Shown piece after piece: positions 18,789-27,323 of a DNA stretch of 64,000 bases. The notes below the pieces were generated by a model. That model worked only from the letters and a program-made list of their open reading frames with translations, was not told the DNA's origin and did not search any database. The position numbers were made by a program, and so were the translations under genes. Position 1 is the first letter of the stretch. Each line of letters starts with the position of its first letter. Source of the DNA: Deltaproteobacteria bacterium (GTDB lineage: Bacteria; Desulfobacterota; Desulfobulbia; Desulfobulbales; Desulfocapsaceae). The stretch spans positions 1-64,000 of the forward strand of contig PDQQ01000011.1 in NCBI GenBank assembly GCA_002747825.1, read 5' to 3'.

Positions 18789-19211
18789 CTAGGGTCTAAG
18801 CGGCCGAAAAACAGAATCGACAACCCTGTAGATATCAAGGTCGTCACCAAAAACGTCCTGGATGCAAGGTTCCCGGATCAGGTCTTCGATGATGTACTGG
18901 GTAACATAGAGGCTCACCATATTGGGATCCTGGACAAGAGTCCTGATCGGTGCCACCTTGACTTGCAGATCGAAATCATCAAGGTTTTCCAGTTGGCTCA
19001 ATTCTCTCTCCAGAAGCTCTTCGACCGCCTTGACAGAAGATGTTTCGATAACCTCCATTTTGATCAGCCGCTGGCTCAGTTGTAGCGCAAATTCGGAAGC
19101 ATAGTCTTTGGCATAGTGAAACATCTTCTTCCGCTCTTGTTCGCGTTTTCGATCAATTCTGCGGATTGTTTTATCGGTCGTCCTGTTGGGACTTATGTTT
19201 ACTTTGGCCAT
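18789..19211 (-). CDS. Conserved-looking small protein of unknown function
   Basis: This 140-aa protein starts MAKVNISPNRTTDK. Residues 15-35 are highly basic (KTIRRIDRKREQERKKM), and residues 35-140 are mixed helix and strand, with acidic patches (ELLERELSQLENLDDFDL, DVFGDDLDIY). No domain is recognised and no membrane segment or signal is visible. It sits immediately upstream of the radical SAM gene with no gap, which suggests a shared function. The ATG at 19211 was chosen over an upstream ATG at 19235 by position relative to the conserved-looking core. Confidence 0.6.
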   Translation of the reverse strand: MAKVNISPNRTTDKTIRRIDRKREQERKKMFHYAKDYASEFALQLSQRLIKMEVIETSSVKAVEELLERELSQLENLDDFDLQVKVAPIRTLVQDPNMVSLYVTQYIIEDLIREPCIQDVFGDDLDIYRVVDSVFRPLRP

Positions 19212-19601
19212 TCCGTGATCTCCGTGGGTAGTCATCCCGGACCTCAGGATGTGAAGAAATCAGTCCAATCGTGACATAGCTCTGTTATAATCTGAAAAGA
19301 TAAATATGGAAACCTTGAAAAAGCTTTTTCAGTCAGACTCTTTCCCCGAGCCTCTGGTGGTTTCTTCTGGTTTTTATTCGACTGAGCCGGGAAACCGGCT
19401 TGATCTCCTTTTTCTGCTTTTAGGGGAAACATAAAAAAAATGTTGAATTTACTCTGTTTGTTATTTAATGTGCATAGTCGTGGTCTGATAGCAGGGTTTC
19501 TGTTTCCCTGTATCGTGGATCTGGTACCGGAAATGTCCGGGTCAGATTGATAACAGCAACTTTTTATTTCGATAAATAATCATATACTGGAGGTCTCTTC
19601 C
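19212..19601. other. Divergent intergenic region upstream of pal
   Basis: 390 bases with no gene. It holds a 16-bp palindrome TGAAAAAGCTTTTTCA (19316-19331) and a possible pal promoter (listed separately). Nothing else stands out. Confidence 0.5.
19443..19471 (+). promoter_or_regulatory. Possible sigma-70 promoter for pal
   Basis: TTGAAT and TAATGT are separated by 17 bases, about 130 bases upstream of pal. The match is moderate. Confidence 0.4.
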
Positions 19602-20120
19602 ATGAAACAGAACATCAAAAACATTCTGCCGGCGATTCTTGGTCTCTCAATGCTCGTTTTTACCGGATGTAGTTCCAAGACAGAAACCCCGGAGCCAGTA
19701 AAGGAAGTTGAAGTAAATGAAGAGGCTATAGGTGAAGTAGAATCACTTGAGAGCGAACCCCGAGGCATCAGTGAGGGACGAACCTCAGAGGGGATGTTGC
19801 CCGTTTATTTCGATTTTGATGCATCAAAAATAAAGTCTGATCAGGTGCCGCGGTTAGAGGTTAATGCTGATTTCTGTAAGGAAAATCCGGATCTCACCAT
19901 CCGTATTGAGGGGAACTGTGACCCGCGGGGAACCAACGAATACAACATGGCCCTCGGCGAGAGACGTGCCTTGAGTGCCAAAAAGTATCTGGTCAATCTG
20001 GGTGTCAATGAAATGCGCTTGGAGACCATTAGCTACGGGGAAGAGAAAATGCTTGTTCTCGGGCACGATGAGCTTTCCTGGGCCCAGGACAGAAGAGATG
20101 ATTTCGTTGTTGTTGAGTAA
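19602..20120 (+). CDS. pal: Peptidoglycan-associated lipoprotein, Pal/OmpA-like
   Basis: This 172-aa outer-membrane lipoprotein has a signal peptide with lipobox VFTGC (Cys at 23) and a short acidic linker. The OmpA-like domain (about 65-172) shows VYFDFDASKIKSD, IEGNCDPRGTNEYNMALGER and RLETISYGEE. Asp and Arg in the NCDPRGTNEYN and GERRA segments bind peptidoglycan meso-diaminopimelate. Pal links the outer membrane to the wall with the Tol proteins, which are not in this window. An ompH/skp homologue follows 14 bases downstream. Confidence 0.92.
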   Translation: MKQNIKNILPAILGLSMLVFTGCSSKTETPEPVKEVEVNEEAIGEVESLESEPRGISEGRTSEGMLPVYFDFDASKIKSDQVPRLEVNADFCKENPDLTIRIEGNCDPRGTNEYNMALGERRALSAKKYLVNLGVNEMRLETISYGEEKMLVLGHDELSWAQDRRDDFVVVE

Positions 20121-20134
20121 GGCACTGTGAATAA

Positions 20135-20680
20135 ATGTTAATGGGGAAAGATATCGTGGGTAAGATGATTGTGCGGGTCTCTTTGACCCTGCTGCTGGTT
20201 TTTTGGGGTGTTCAGATCTCTGCAGCTGACCCTGGTAAGATGGGGGTTGTCAATGTCCAGAAGGTTATCGCCTTGTCCAGTGCTGGAAAGGCAGCCAAGA
20301 CCCGTCTTGATGAAAAGCTGAAAGGTCTGCGCTCTTCGCTCAAGGAAAATGAAGATCGTGCTAAAGGTCTGCAGCAAGAAATTGAAAAAAAGAGCTCTGT
20401 CTGGAGTGAGGAGAAGAAGGCAGAGAAGATAAGAGAATTCCAAAAAATCAAGCGGGAGTTGAAGGCAAAGTCTGAAGACGCCAGTTTTGAGGTCAAGCAA
20501 TTTCAGGATAAAGAGCTTGAGCCGATCTTGAAGACACTTGATGGGATTATTACTCAATACGGAAAGGATAACGGCTATGCCCTTCTCAGCGACTCGAGAG
20601 CCGGTTTTCTGTATGTTGATGAGGCGGTTGATGTGACCGATGAGATCATTAAGCTGTTGGATAAGGCCATGGCAAAATAG
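20135..20680 (+). CDS. OmpH/Skp family periplasmic chaperone
   Basis: This 181-aa exported protein resembles Skp (OmpH), which guides outer-membrane proteins through the periplasm. A signal peptide ends near AAADP, followed by KMGVVNVQKVIALSSAGKAA, the family entry strand. A long charged coiled-coil arm follows (about 55-135). The C-terminal strand region contains DNGYALLSDSRAGFLYVDEAVDVTDEIIKLL, typical of the family. Start choice among ATGs at 20135, 20141 and 20165 is uncertain; the last gives the most compact signal peptide. A strong terminator follows. Confidence 0.88.
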   Translation: MLMGKDIVGKMIVRVSLTLLLVFWGVQISAADPGKMGVVNVQKVIALSSAGKAAKTRLDEKLKGLRSSLKENEDRAKGLQQEIEKKSSVWSEEKKAEKIREFQKIKRELKAKSEDASFEVKQFQDKELEPILKTLDGIITQYGKDNGYALLSDSRAGFLYVDEAVDVTDEIIKLLDKAMAK

Positions 20681-20715
20681 TTCTCGATAGCAGCATCTTT
20701 GCTGTTCTGGTTTTG

Positions 20716-20754
20716 AAAAAACGATGCGAGGCTGTTGCTTACGCATCGTTTTTT
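20716..20754 (+). terminator. Rho-independent terminator after ompH/skp
   Basis: AAAAACGATGCG pairs with CGCATCGTTTTTT across a loop of about 13 bases, ending in a T run. It closes the pal-ompH unit. Confidence 0.88.
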
Positions 20755-20842
20755 GTTTGTTCTCGAAAAAGACGCCTCGTCTCACATCCTGAGACGAAGG
20801 CGAATTCCCGATATGATTATCGGCCAATAGGCGGGAGAAAGT

Positions 20843-21724
20843 ATGTCTGTCAGGAGTATGACTGGTTTTGGACGCGGAGAGATCGAGTCTGATGGCCGAA
20901 CCTGGGTTGCCGAGATTCGTTGTGTGAATAATCGCTATCTTGATATGAAGATACGGCTCCCCAGGGAGTATGCCTCGCTCGAAGAGAAGATCCGCTCCAG
21001 GCTGGCTGCGGCATATGTTCGGGGGCGTGTGGAGTTACATCTTGGCGTTTCCGGCAATTCCGCTGGTGTCCGCAGGGTGACTATCAACAGCGGGCTGGCA
21101 GCTGAGTATCTGAGCGCAATGCAGTCGCTTGGCCAGCAGCTCGATTTGCCGGCAGATGTCAGTCTCAGAGACTTTCTTGCTCTCCCTGATGTCTTGAAGC
21201 AGGAGCAGGTCGAAGAAGATCTTTCGCAGGTCTGGCCCGTCGTTGAACGGGTGGTTGACCAGGCCATCGCCTCTTGTCTGGATATGCAGGTACAGGAAGG
21301 ACGAGTCCTGGAAGAAGACCTCTTGTCGCGTCTGGCCTCTTTTACGGCAACCGTCGAACGTATTGAGCGACAGCTTCCCCTGCTTCTTGAAGAGCGGCAG
21401 AACGGCTTGACCGAACGGCTGAAAAAACTCCTCGATAATGTCCAGCTTGATCCGGCGAGGCTTGCCCAAGAGGTCGCCTTACTTGCCGATAAAACAGATG
21501 TTACCGAAGAAATTGTAAGATTACACAGTCATCTGGGCCAGTTTCATGGCTTTTTGGAAGAACAGGGCGGTGTCGGTCGTAAGCTGGATTTTTTGATTCA
21601 GGAGATCTTGCGTGAGGTGAATACCCTGGGTTCCAAAATTAACGATGCCTCGATAGCCCATCATACCGTTGAACTGAAAAGTGAACTGGAGAAGATCCGG
21701 GAACAGGTACAAAATATTGAATAA
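20843..21724 (+). CDS. yicC: YicC family endoribonuclease
   Basis: This 293-aa protein has the YicC N-terminal signature MTGFGRGE and the segment VEIRCVNNRYLDMKIRLP-like (here AEIRCVNNRYLDMKIRLP). The C-terminal DUF1732 part contains KLDFLIQEILREVNTLGSKI, also a family hallmark. YicC proteins are reported to be endoribonucleases acting in RNA turnover. The gene heads a rightward group with remA-like, gmk and rlmB, an order common in many bacteria. Confidence 0.95.
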   Translation: MSVRSMTGFGRGEIESDGRTWVAEIRCVNNRYLDMKIRLPREYASLEEKIRSRLAAAYVRGRVELHLGVSGNSAGVRRVTINSGLAAEYLSAMQSLGQQLDLPADVSLRDFLALPDVLKQEQVEEDLSQVWPVVERVVDQAIASCLDMQVQEGRVLEEDLLSRLASFTATVERIERQLPLLLEERQNGLTERLKKLLDNVQLDPARLAQEVALLADKTDVTEEIVRLHSHLGQFHGFLEEQGGVGRKLDFLIQEILREVNTLGSKINDASIAHHTVELKSELEKIREQVQNIE

Positions 21725-21783
21725 CCGCTGTTTTGGCTGAATAGGTTTTTTTTCTTCACCTGGGACATATAAAGAGAGATACA

Positions 21784-22068
21784 ATGCAATTATTAAATGT
21801 TGGTTATGGCAACACCGTTATGCTGGATCGGGTAATAGCTGTTGTGAATACAGGCTCTTCTCCGGCTCGTAAGCTCAAGGATGCCGCCAAAAAGGGGGGC
21901 AGGCTTATCGACGTTACAGAGGGAAGAAGGACCAGATCAATTATTGTCATGGATTCAAATCATGTTGTTCTCTCCTCGGTGCAGCCGGATACCATTGGTC
22001 AGAGAATGCAGGCCCTTCAGGCGGAATACCATCTGGCGGAATACCACAAAAGCGTAAAACCAGCCTAG
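21784..22068 (+). CDS. RemA-like DNA-binding protein (DUF370)
   Basis: This 94-aa protein matches the RemA/DUF370 family: LLNVGYGNTVMLDRVIAVVN, SPARKLKDAAKKGG and the GRRTRSIIVMDSNHVVLSS core. In Bacillus subtilis RemA is a DNA-binding activator of matrix genes. In proteobacteria its place between yicC and gmk is conserved, but its targets are unknown. The Arg-rich GRRTRS loop is the proposed DNA contact. Confidence 0.9.
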   Translation: MQLLNVGYGNTVMLDRVIAVVNTGSSPARKLKDAAKKGGRLIDVTEGRRTRSIIVMDSNHVVLSSVQPDTIGQRMQALQAEYHLAEYHKSVKPA

Positions 22069-22079
22069 GGAGGAATCCT

Positions 22080-22694
22080 ATGTGTCAGGGCCGATTATTT
22101 GTGGTTTCAGCACCATCCGGTGCTGGAAAAACGACCTTGCTGAAGTCTATGATACAAACCCTGCCCAGGGTTGTCTTTTCGGTTTCTTATACGACCAGGC
22201 AACCGAGGCAAGGTGAAACGGACGGGGTTGATTATCACTTTGTTTCCAGATCGCAATTCGAAAAGAAAGTCGAGGAAGGTTTTTTCCTTGAGTATGCCGA
22301 GGTGCATGGATATTTTTATGGAACGAGCCTCGCTCTCACCAGAGATGCACTTGAACAAGGAGTTGATGTTGTTCTGGATATTGATGTCAAGGGCGCTGAT
22401 ATCGTTCGCGATCGGTCTGATTTTGATGCCGTTTTTGTTTTTATTGCCGCACCAAGCTTCCGTGACCTGGAAAACAGGCTCAGGGCCAGGGAGACTGAAA
22501 GCCAGGAGGATATTGACCGCAGGTTGAAAAATGCCAGAATAGAGATGCAGGCAGTAGAAAAGTACGAGTATCTGGTCGTCAACGTTGAGGTTGAAAAGGC
22601 GGCAGAGCTGCTCTCTGCGATCGTTGTCGCGGAACGGGCAAAGACCCGCCGATTTCCTTCTGGAGAGCCGATCACCGGCCTCTTGGAGCCATGA
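22080..22694 (+). CDS. gmk: Guanylate kinase
   Basis: This 204-aa enzyme phosphorylates GMP to GDP. The P-loop SAPSGAGKTTL lies at about 10-20. It is followed by SVSYTTRQPRQGETDGVDYHF (GMP-binding Ser, Arg and Tyr) and EYAEVHGYFYGT. VVLDIDVKGA and RLRARETESQEDIDRRL complete the family pattern. Its stop overlaps the rlmB start by four bases, implying coupled translation. Confidence 0.97.
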   Translation: MCQGRLFVVSAPSGAGKTTLLKSMIQTLPRVVFSVSYTTRQPRQGETDGVDYHFVSRSQFEKKVEEGFFLEYAEVHGYFYGTSLALTRDALEQGVDVVLDIDVKGADIVRDRSDFDAVFVFIAAPSFRDLENRLRARETESQEDIDRRLKNARIEMQAVEKYEYLVVNVEVEKAAELLSAIVVAERAKTRRFPSGEPITGLLEP

Positions 22695-23500
22695 AAAAAA
22701 AACAGCCAGCGGCAGGATGGCGTTCCGGTGAAAAACGCATCCGTCTGAGCGATGATCTCTTGTGGGGAGTACATCCGGTCTATGAGGCCTTGCTGCAGGA
22801 AGCCGACAGATGTACCGAGATTTTGCTGGTAAAAGATAAACGGGGCAGCAAGATTGAAGAGATCATTGCCCTGGCAAGAGATGCCCGGATAAAATGTACC
22901 TTTGTCGATAGCCTCAAACTTGTCGGGGAGAGCAGTGCCTCGATCAGGCATCAGGGGGTTGTCGCCCGTCTGTCTGCGGTCCCCCTCTACGGTTTTGAGG
23001 CCTTCAGGCAGAAGATGGCCGCGCGTCTCAAGGCCCAACAACCGACACGGATTATGGTGCTTGATTCGTTGATGGATCCGCATAACGTCGGTGCCATCAT
23101 CCGTTCGTCACTTGCCTCCGGGGCCGCTGGAGTGATTGTTACCCAAAGGCGTTCCGCCCCGCTCGGTGGCACGGTGGCAAAGGCCTCTTCAGGTGCCATA
23201 TCCCATATCGATATCTGTCAGGTTCCCAATCTCTGTCAGGCCCTGCAGGCTCTCAAAGAAATTGGTTTCTGGATTTTTGGGGCGGTCACGGATACCGCTG
23301 CTGTTTCTCTCTACGATGCCGATCTCACTGTTCCTGCCTGCCTGGTGGTTGGAAGCGAGGGGAAAGGGATTCGGCCGATTATCAGGAAGGAGTGCGATTT
23401 TCTGATCTCTATTCCAATGGCAGGCAATCTCGACTCGTTGAACGGTTCGGTGGCCGCGGCTGTCATCCTCTTTGAGGCCCGGCGTCAGAATCTGTCTTGA
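22691..23500 (+). CDS. rlmB: 23S rRNA 2'-O-ribose methyltransferase, RlmB/TrmH type
   Basis: This 269-aa SpoU-family enzyme transfers a methyl group from SAM to a ribose 2'-OH, most likely G2251 of 23S rRNA. An N-terminal substrate-binding domain (about 18-95, WGVHPVYEALL) precedes the trefoil-knot catalytic domain. Motif 1 is LDSLMDPHNVGAIIRS, motif 2 is VVGSEGKGI and motif 3 is ISIPMAGNLDSLNGSVAAAV. The first 17 residues are basic. RlmB is the best fit among the closely related SpoU enzymes. Confidence 0.9.
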   Translation: MKKKQPAAGWRSGEKRIRLSDDLLWGVHPVYEALLQEADRCTEILLVKDKRGSKIEEIIALARDARIKCTFVDSLKLVGESSASIRHQGVVARLSAVPLYGFEAFRQKMAARLKAQQPTRIMVLDSLMDPHNVGAIIRSSLASGAAGVIVTQRRSAPLGGTVAKASSGAISHIDICQVPNLCQALQALKEIGFWIFGAVTDTAAVSLYDADLTVPACLVVGSEGKGIRPIIRKECDFLISIPMAGNLDSLNGSVAAAVILFEARRQNLS

Positions 23501-24491
23501 TGTCGGCGATGCTCCAGTGCAGTGTCTGACCTGCTGCAAAGGGCTGCAGATCCTTGTCTTGCCAAGGTACCTGCCAGGCTCTCTCTACCAGCCTGATCTG
23601 CTTTTCGGGGGGCTGGATTGCATATCTTTTCCGGGCGTTATCACTGACAAAGCCCTGCAGCTTTTCAAGTTTTCCGGCATCGGCAAAAAGTCCTGCCAGC
23701 ATCGGCAGGGCAACCGGGGCAGAAAATATACCGGCCGCACAGCCGCAGCACTCCTTTTTGTGGCGGGGGTGGGGGGCTGAATCGGAGCCAAACAGCAGCC
23801 TGGGATGCCCTGAAAAGACCGCATCGCGCAGGGCCGCTCGATCTTCCGGCCTTTTGGCGATAGGCTTGCAAAAAAGATGCGGCTTGAGCAGACCGCCGGC
23901 CAGGTCATCTAAGGTAAGCAGCAGATGGTGCAGGGTGACTGTTGCCGATATATTTTCATATTTGTCCAAAAGTCGCAGGGCTGCTGCCGTTGTAATATGC
24001 TCCATAACGATATGCAGCTTCGTGTATTTCCTGGCAATGTTTTCATATACCGGGAGAAAATCTTTTTCCCTGTCCATAACAAAGCCATTGGCTTCTCCAT
24101 GGACAAGCAGGGGAATCCGCAACTCTTCCATCATGCCGAGTGTTGTCTCTATCTGTGTAAAGTCGCTGACTCCGTTTTCACTCTGCGTCGTGATACCGGC
24201 GGGATAGAGCTTTATCCCAATGATCTCCCCTCTTGCCTCAACGAGCTCTGCCTCGCTGTACGGGCGAAAAAACAGGGTCATATAGGGGGTGAACGAGGAG
24301 GGGGCAAGAGCCCTTTCTATCGTCTTTTTGTAGTTTCTGAGCTTTTGCAGGCTGTCGATCGGAGATATCAGGTTCGGCATTATCACCGCCCCGGCAAAAG
24401 GCGCAGCGGAGTATGGAACAACCTGCTTGAGCAGCTCTCCTTCCCTGAGGTGCAGATGCATATCCAGCGGAGATTTGAGGCGTATTTGCAT
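23463..24491 (-). CDS. pyrC: Dihydroorotase, PyrC type
   Basis: This 342-aa zinc enzyme cyclises carbamoyl-aspartate in pyrimidine synthesis. Metal ligands are visible in DMHLHLREGE (HxH), the carbamylated Lys in GIKLYPAGITT, LLVHGEA, VMEHITT and GSDSAPHPR (Asp). The order and 340-residue length fit the class II, Escherichia coli PyrC-like dihydroorotases. Its 3' end overlaps the convergent rlmB gene by 38 bases. The last residues (DAGPQRG) extend past the usual end. Confidence 0.95.
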   Translation of the reverse strand: MQIRLKSPLDMHLHLREGELLKQVVPYSAAPFAGAVIMPNLISPIDSLQKLRNYKKTIERALAPSSFTPYMTLFFRPYSEAELVEARGEIIGIKLYPAGITTQSENGVSDFTQIETTLGMMEELRIPLLVHGEANGFVMDREKDFLPVYENIARKYTKLHIVMEHITTAAALRLLDKYENISATVTLHHLLLTLDDLAGGLLKPHLFCKPIAKRPEDRAALRDAVFSGHPRLLFGSDSAPHPRHKKECCGCAAGIFSAPVALPMLAGLFADAGKLEKLQGFVSDNARKRYAIQPPEKQIRLVERAWQVPWQDKDLQPFAAGQTLHWSIADIKTDSDAGPQRG

Positions 24492-24603
24492 CGTAATGGC
24501 CTTTGCTGTCTTCGTTATCGGTCTCGACCAGGGTATGATGCCGTTTCACCCTGATGCGCGTCGAGTTTACGAGTCCGGTTGACTGCTGGTAACGTTTATC
24601 GGC

Positions 24604-25059
24604 TTAGCTGAATCCCAGAGAACCAAAAACAGCAGCGATTATAATTGCTAAACATAAGATTCCTAACGCGATATTGAGCAGCTGCAAACCAATTGCTACA
24701 GCCCCTAACAATGCTGCACAAAACGAAACCCTTTTATCTTCCCTTTGTATAAATGAGACGATTGCTGAAACAATAGCAATAAAGCCCAAAGATATCGTAG
24801 TGATGTTGATAATATCATCTTTCAGATACACCCTTTCGGGAGGCGTTTTCACCGTTTTGTCTCTTTTGATTTTTAAGACAACCTTATCTTTTATGCGTAT
24901 GGTTTTTTCTGCAACGGTCTCTTCAGGAGAGGGGGCGGTCGTAAATGGCCCTGCCCAGTAATGAAAGAGAGCTGTGCCGAAGGCAATGCAACCAAATAAG
25001 ACCCCAACGATCCCAAATTTTCGTCTGTAAGCTCTCTCTTTTATCGGGGAATCAGTCAT
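24604..25059 (-). CDS. Small membrane protein of unknown function
   Basis: This 151-aa protein has a basic N-terminus and a first membrane helix (about 15-36, FGIVGVLFGCIAFGTALFHY). A soluble loop of charged sequence follows (about 45-80, KIKRDKTVKTPPERVYLKDD). Two or three more helices come next (IITTISLGFIAIVSAIVSF-like, CAALLGAVAIGLQLLNIAL, ILCLAIIIAAVFG). No family is recognised. It lies 10 bases downstream of the S1 repeat gene and is probably cotranscribed with it. Confidence 0.6.
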   Translation of the reverse strand: MTDSPIKERAYRRKFGIVGVLFGCIAFGTALFHYWAGPFTTAPSPEETVAEKTIRIKDKVVLKIKRDKTVKTPPERVYLKDDIINITTISLGFIAIVSAIVSFIQREDKRVSFCAALLGAVAIGLQLLNIALGILCLAIIIAAVFGSLGFS

Positions 25060-25069
25060 ATCTCACTCT

Positions 25070-26275
25070 CTAGCCTTGCTTTTTTTCTGAAAGCTTCGCC
25101 TGTAAGAGTTTGCCAAGACTACCCATCGCAGCCTTTTCTGGCGCCTGCCGTTCTTTTGCGATAAAATCCTTGTAGATCCGTTGTTCACGCTCCTGCTCGC
25201 TCGCCTCTGAAACGTAGTCGGAAGGCACAAGACTCATTTTTCTCTCTGTCATATTGAGTTGTTCTACCCTGACCTCAATGGACTGTCCTTCATCAAGAAC
25301 CTCGCTCGGATGATGGATTCGCTTGCCTCCCCCCAGTTTCGATATATGTACCAAGCCGTCAATCCCCGGTTCGAGAGTTACGAAGGCACCGAATTGGCTC
25401 AGACGGGCAACCGTTCCGGTATGAAGAGATCCCTCCGGATACGTTTCCCGGACCTTTTCGAATGGATCCTTCTGGGTCGCCTTGTAACTGAGGGAAATCC
25501 TCTCCTTCTGCCAATCAATCTCTTTCACCAGCACCTCAACCTGTTGGCCGATCGAGAAATATTCATCAATCTTGTCGATACGACTCCAACCAATTTCCGA
25601 AATTGGAATGAGCCCATCTACACCTCCGATATCGACAAAGGCCCCAAAGTCACGGATCGAAGTGATCGTTCCCGATATTGTCTGACCTTCTTCGAGCTGT
25701 TCTTTGAGTTTTTCTTTTTGTCGCTCTCGTTCTTCTTCCTGAATGGCTCTGGCTGAGAGTACGATGTTTCTTCCGTTCTCGCTGAAACGGGTGATCAGAA
25801 ATGTCATTCTGCTGCCGAGATATTCTTTGGCCGCGTCATCCACGCGGCGTACCCCCATCTGCGAATAGGGACAGAAGCCGCGCACATTACCACCAAGGCG
25901 TATTTCAAAACCTCCCTTGATCTCTGCCTTGACCATCCCCTCAACAGGGATCCGTGCCCGGAAGGCCTCTTCAAGATGAGCTGTGGAAGAGCCGGAGCCG
26001 AGTGTGGTGGTAAAAATCTGCTCGGCCCTTTTTGTTTGCAGGAAATAGACGTCAAGACGGTCTCCAACCTGATGGGTGAAGTTCCCTTCATCGTCTTTGA
26101 TCTCGGCACTTTCAAGTATCCCCTCGCTTTTACTGCCAACATCGAGAAAGCTCACTTCGTTGTCTATCCCAACAATGGTGGCGGTAATTTTTTGTCCAGG
26201 GCTCAATTTTTGCAAGCGTTTTTGGGGGGCTGCGGCAAAGAGTTCTGCAAAACTGCCTTCCTTGTTTTCTGTCAT
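25070..26275 (-). CDS. S1 RNA-binding domain protein with four S1 repeats
   Basis: This 401-aa protein has four S1-type OB repeats at roughly 24-95, 107-175, 193-265 and 280-350. The clearest are EGQTISGTITSIRDFGAFVDIGG and HTGTVARLSQFGAFVTLEPG. It is shorter than the six-repeat ribosomal protein S1 and probably not the main rpsA, although it may bind mRNA or the ribosome. The C-terminal 50 residues are charged. Four-repeat S1 proteins occur in many Desulfobacterota, but their role is unclear to me. Confidence 0.85.
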   Translation of the reverse strand: MTENKEGSFAELFAAAPQKRLQKLSPGQKITATIVGIDNEVSFLDVGSKSEGILESAEIKDDEGNFTHQVGDRLDVYFLQTKRAEQIFTTTLGSGSSTAHLEEAFRARIPVEGMVKAEIKGGFEIRLGGNVRGFCPYSQMGVRRVDDAAKEYLGSRMTFLITRFSENGRNIVLSARAIQEEERERQKEKLKEQLEEGQTISGTITSIRDFGAFVDIGGVDGLIPISEIGWSRIDKIDEYFSIGQQVEVLVKEIDWQKERISLSYKATQKDPFEKVRETYPEGSLHTGTVARLSQFGAFVTLEPGIDGLVHISKLGGGKRIHHPSEVLDEGQSIEVRVEQLNMTERKMSLVPSDYVSEASEQEREQRIYKDFIAKERQAPEKAAMGSLGKLLQAKLSEKKQG

Positions 26276-26393
26276 AACGGTTCAATTCCTTCTTCTTGTT
26301 TGAGCTGTTCCTTTTCTTTTTAGTATCTCGGGTGTCCAGATGGGACTGTGTCTTTTTTGCGGAAATCTCCATCCCGTTGGAGATCAGATATCT

Positions 26394-27125
26394 CTAAGGA
26401 ATTATTCTTGTTCTCTCTTGTTCTATGATTTCAACACCCTCTGGTGGCACAAAGGAGAAGAGTTGTTCCAGCTTTTCGGGTGTGGTATTTTCAAGGGCAT
26501 TGGCAACAATGTTGCTCAGATTCAGTACGGTAAGCGTTCCGAAATGATCCCGGATTGTAATCCGCTGCAGAAGAGAGTCATCGGTCACCCAGAGATGGAT
26601 ATCCTGCACCTGTGAGTGGGGTACGAGCGGAACCAGTTGTATTACCGAAACATTATCACTGCTTTCTGTATGAAAATCGGCCTCTGCCGGCAGGATATCA
26701 AAACCATCCTTGAGCTTGGCACTTCCAGAAAAAAACGAGTAGGTCATCTCTTTTTCAAGGCTTTCAGCCGGAGAGATAATCATCTGATTGAGTTCTGCAA
26801 AGTACATAATAAATTGTATGCCATCGCTCAAGAGAACCTGTTTGTTGGGCAGAGAATAGTCCCAGCGCATCCTGTTGTGGTCTGCGCCTTTGACGAAGAA
26901 GGCCTCTCCGGAGCCCTGACGCCTGCCTCCCGTTGTCTCTCCTCGGGTGTCCTGAAAAAACTCAAAGGAGAGACTCTGCATCTGGTCGTACCTGGCCTGC
27001 AGGCGCCGGGCAATGTCCTGCGGTGACTCAGGAGTCTGTGCAAAGGCTGGTGCCTGCTGGACGAGCAAAAGGAAAAAGAGGCTGGCCAGACAGTTGGTGA
27101 AAAACATCCTCTGGTGTCGTTTCAT
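26394..27125 (-). CDS. lolA: Outer-membrane lipoprotein carrier protein LolA
   Basis: This 243-aa periplasmic chaperone carries lipoproteins from the LolCDE transporter to the outer membrane. From the ATG at 27125 there is a signal peptide (CLASLFFLLLVQQAPAFA). Then come ARRLQARYDQMQSLSFEFFQ and GEAFFVKGADHNRMRWDYS, both typical of LolA, and a C-terminal part with IRDHFGTLTVLNLSNI. The longest frame starts 129 bases further upstream, but only the downstream start gives a signal peptide. Confidence 0.9.
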   Translation of the reverse strand: MKRHQRMFFTNCLASLFFLLLVQQAPAFAQTPESPQDIARRLQARYDQMQSLSFEFFQDTRGETTGGRRQGSGEAFFVKGADHNRMRWDYSLPNKQVLLSDGIQFIMYFAELNQMIISPAESLEKEMTYSFFSGSAKLKDGFDILPAEADFHTESSDNVSVIQLVPLVPHSQVQDIHLWVTDDSLLQRITIRDHFGTLTVLNLSNIVANALENTTPEKLEQLFSFVPPEGVEIIEQERTRIIP

Positions 27126-27323
27126 CGCAAGATCCCTTGGTTTCAAAAACTGTGAAAAAGAAGAGGAAAATTCATACAGTGTCTTCCATAGATTTTTAGA
27201 AAATGCAGGGTACAATGTGTCCTGTAGGTTCTCTATCTCGAGCCCTGGAGACAAACGATCTTTGGGCTGTATACTCTTTTGGGCTTCTGTTTTCTTTGAC
27301 CTTTGGTTGTCTGTTTTTCTGCA

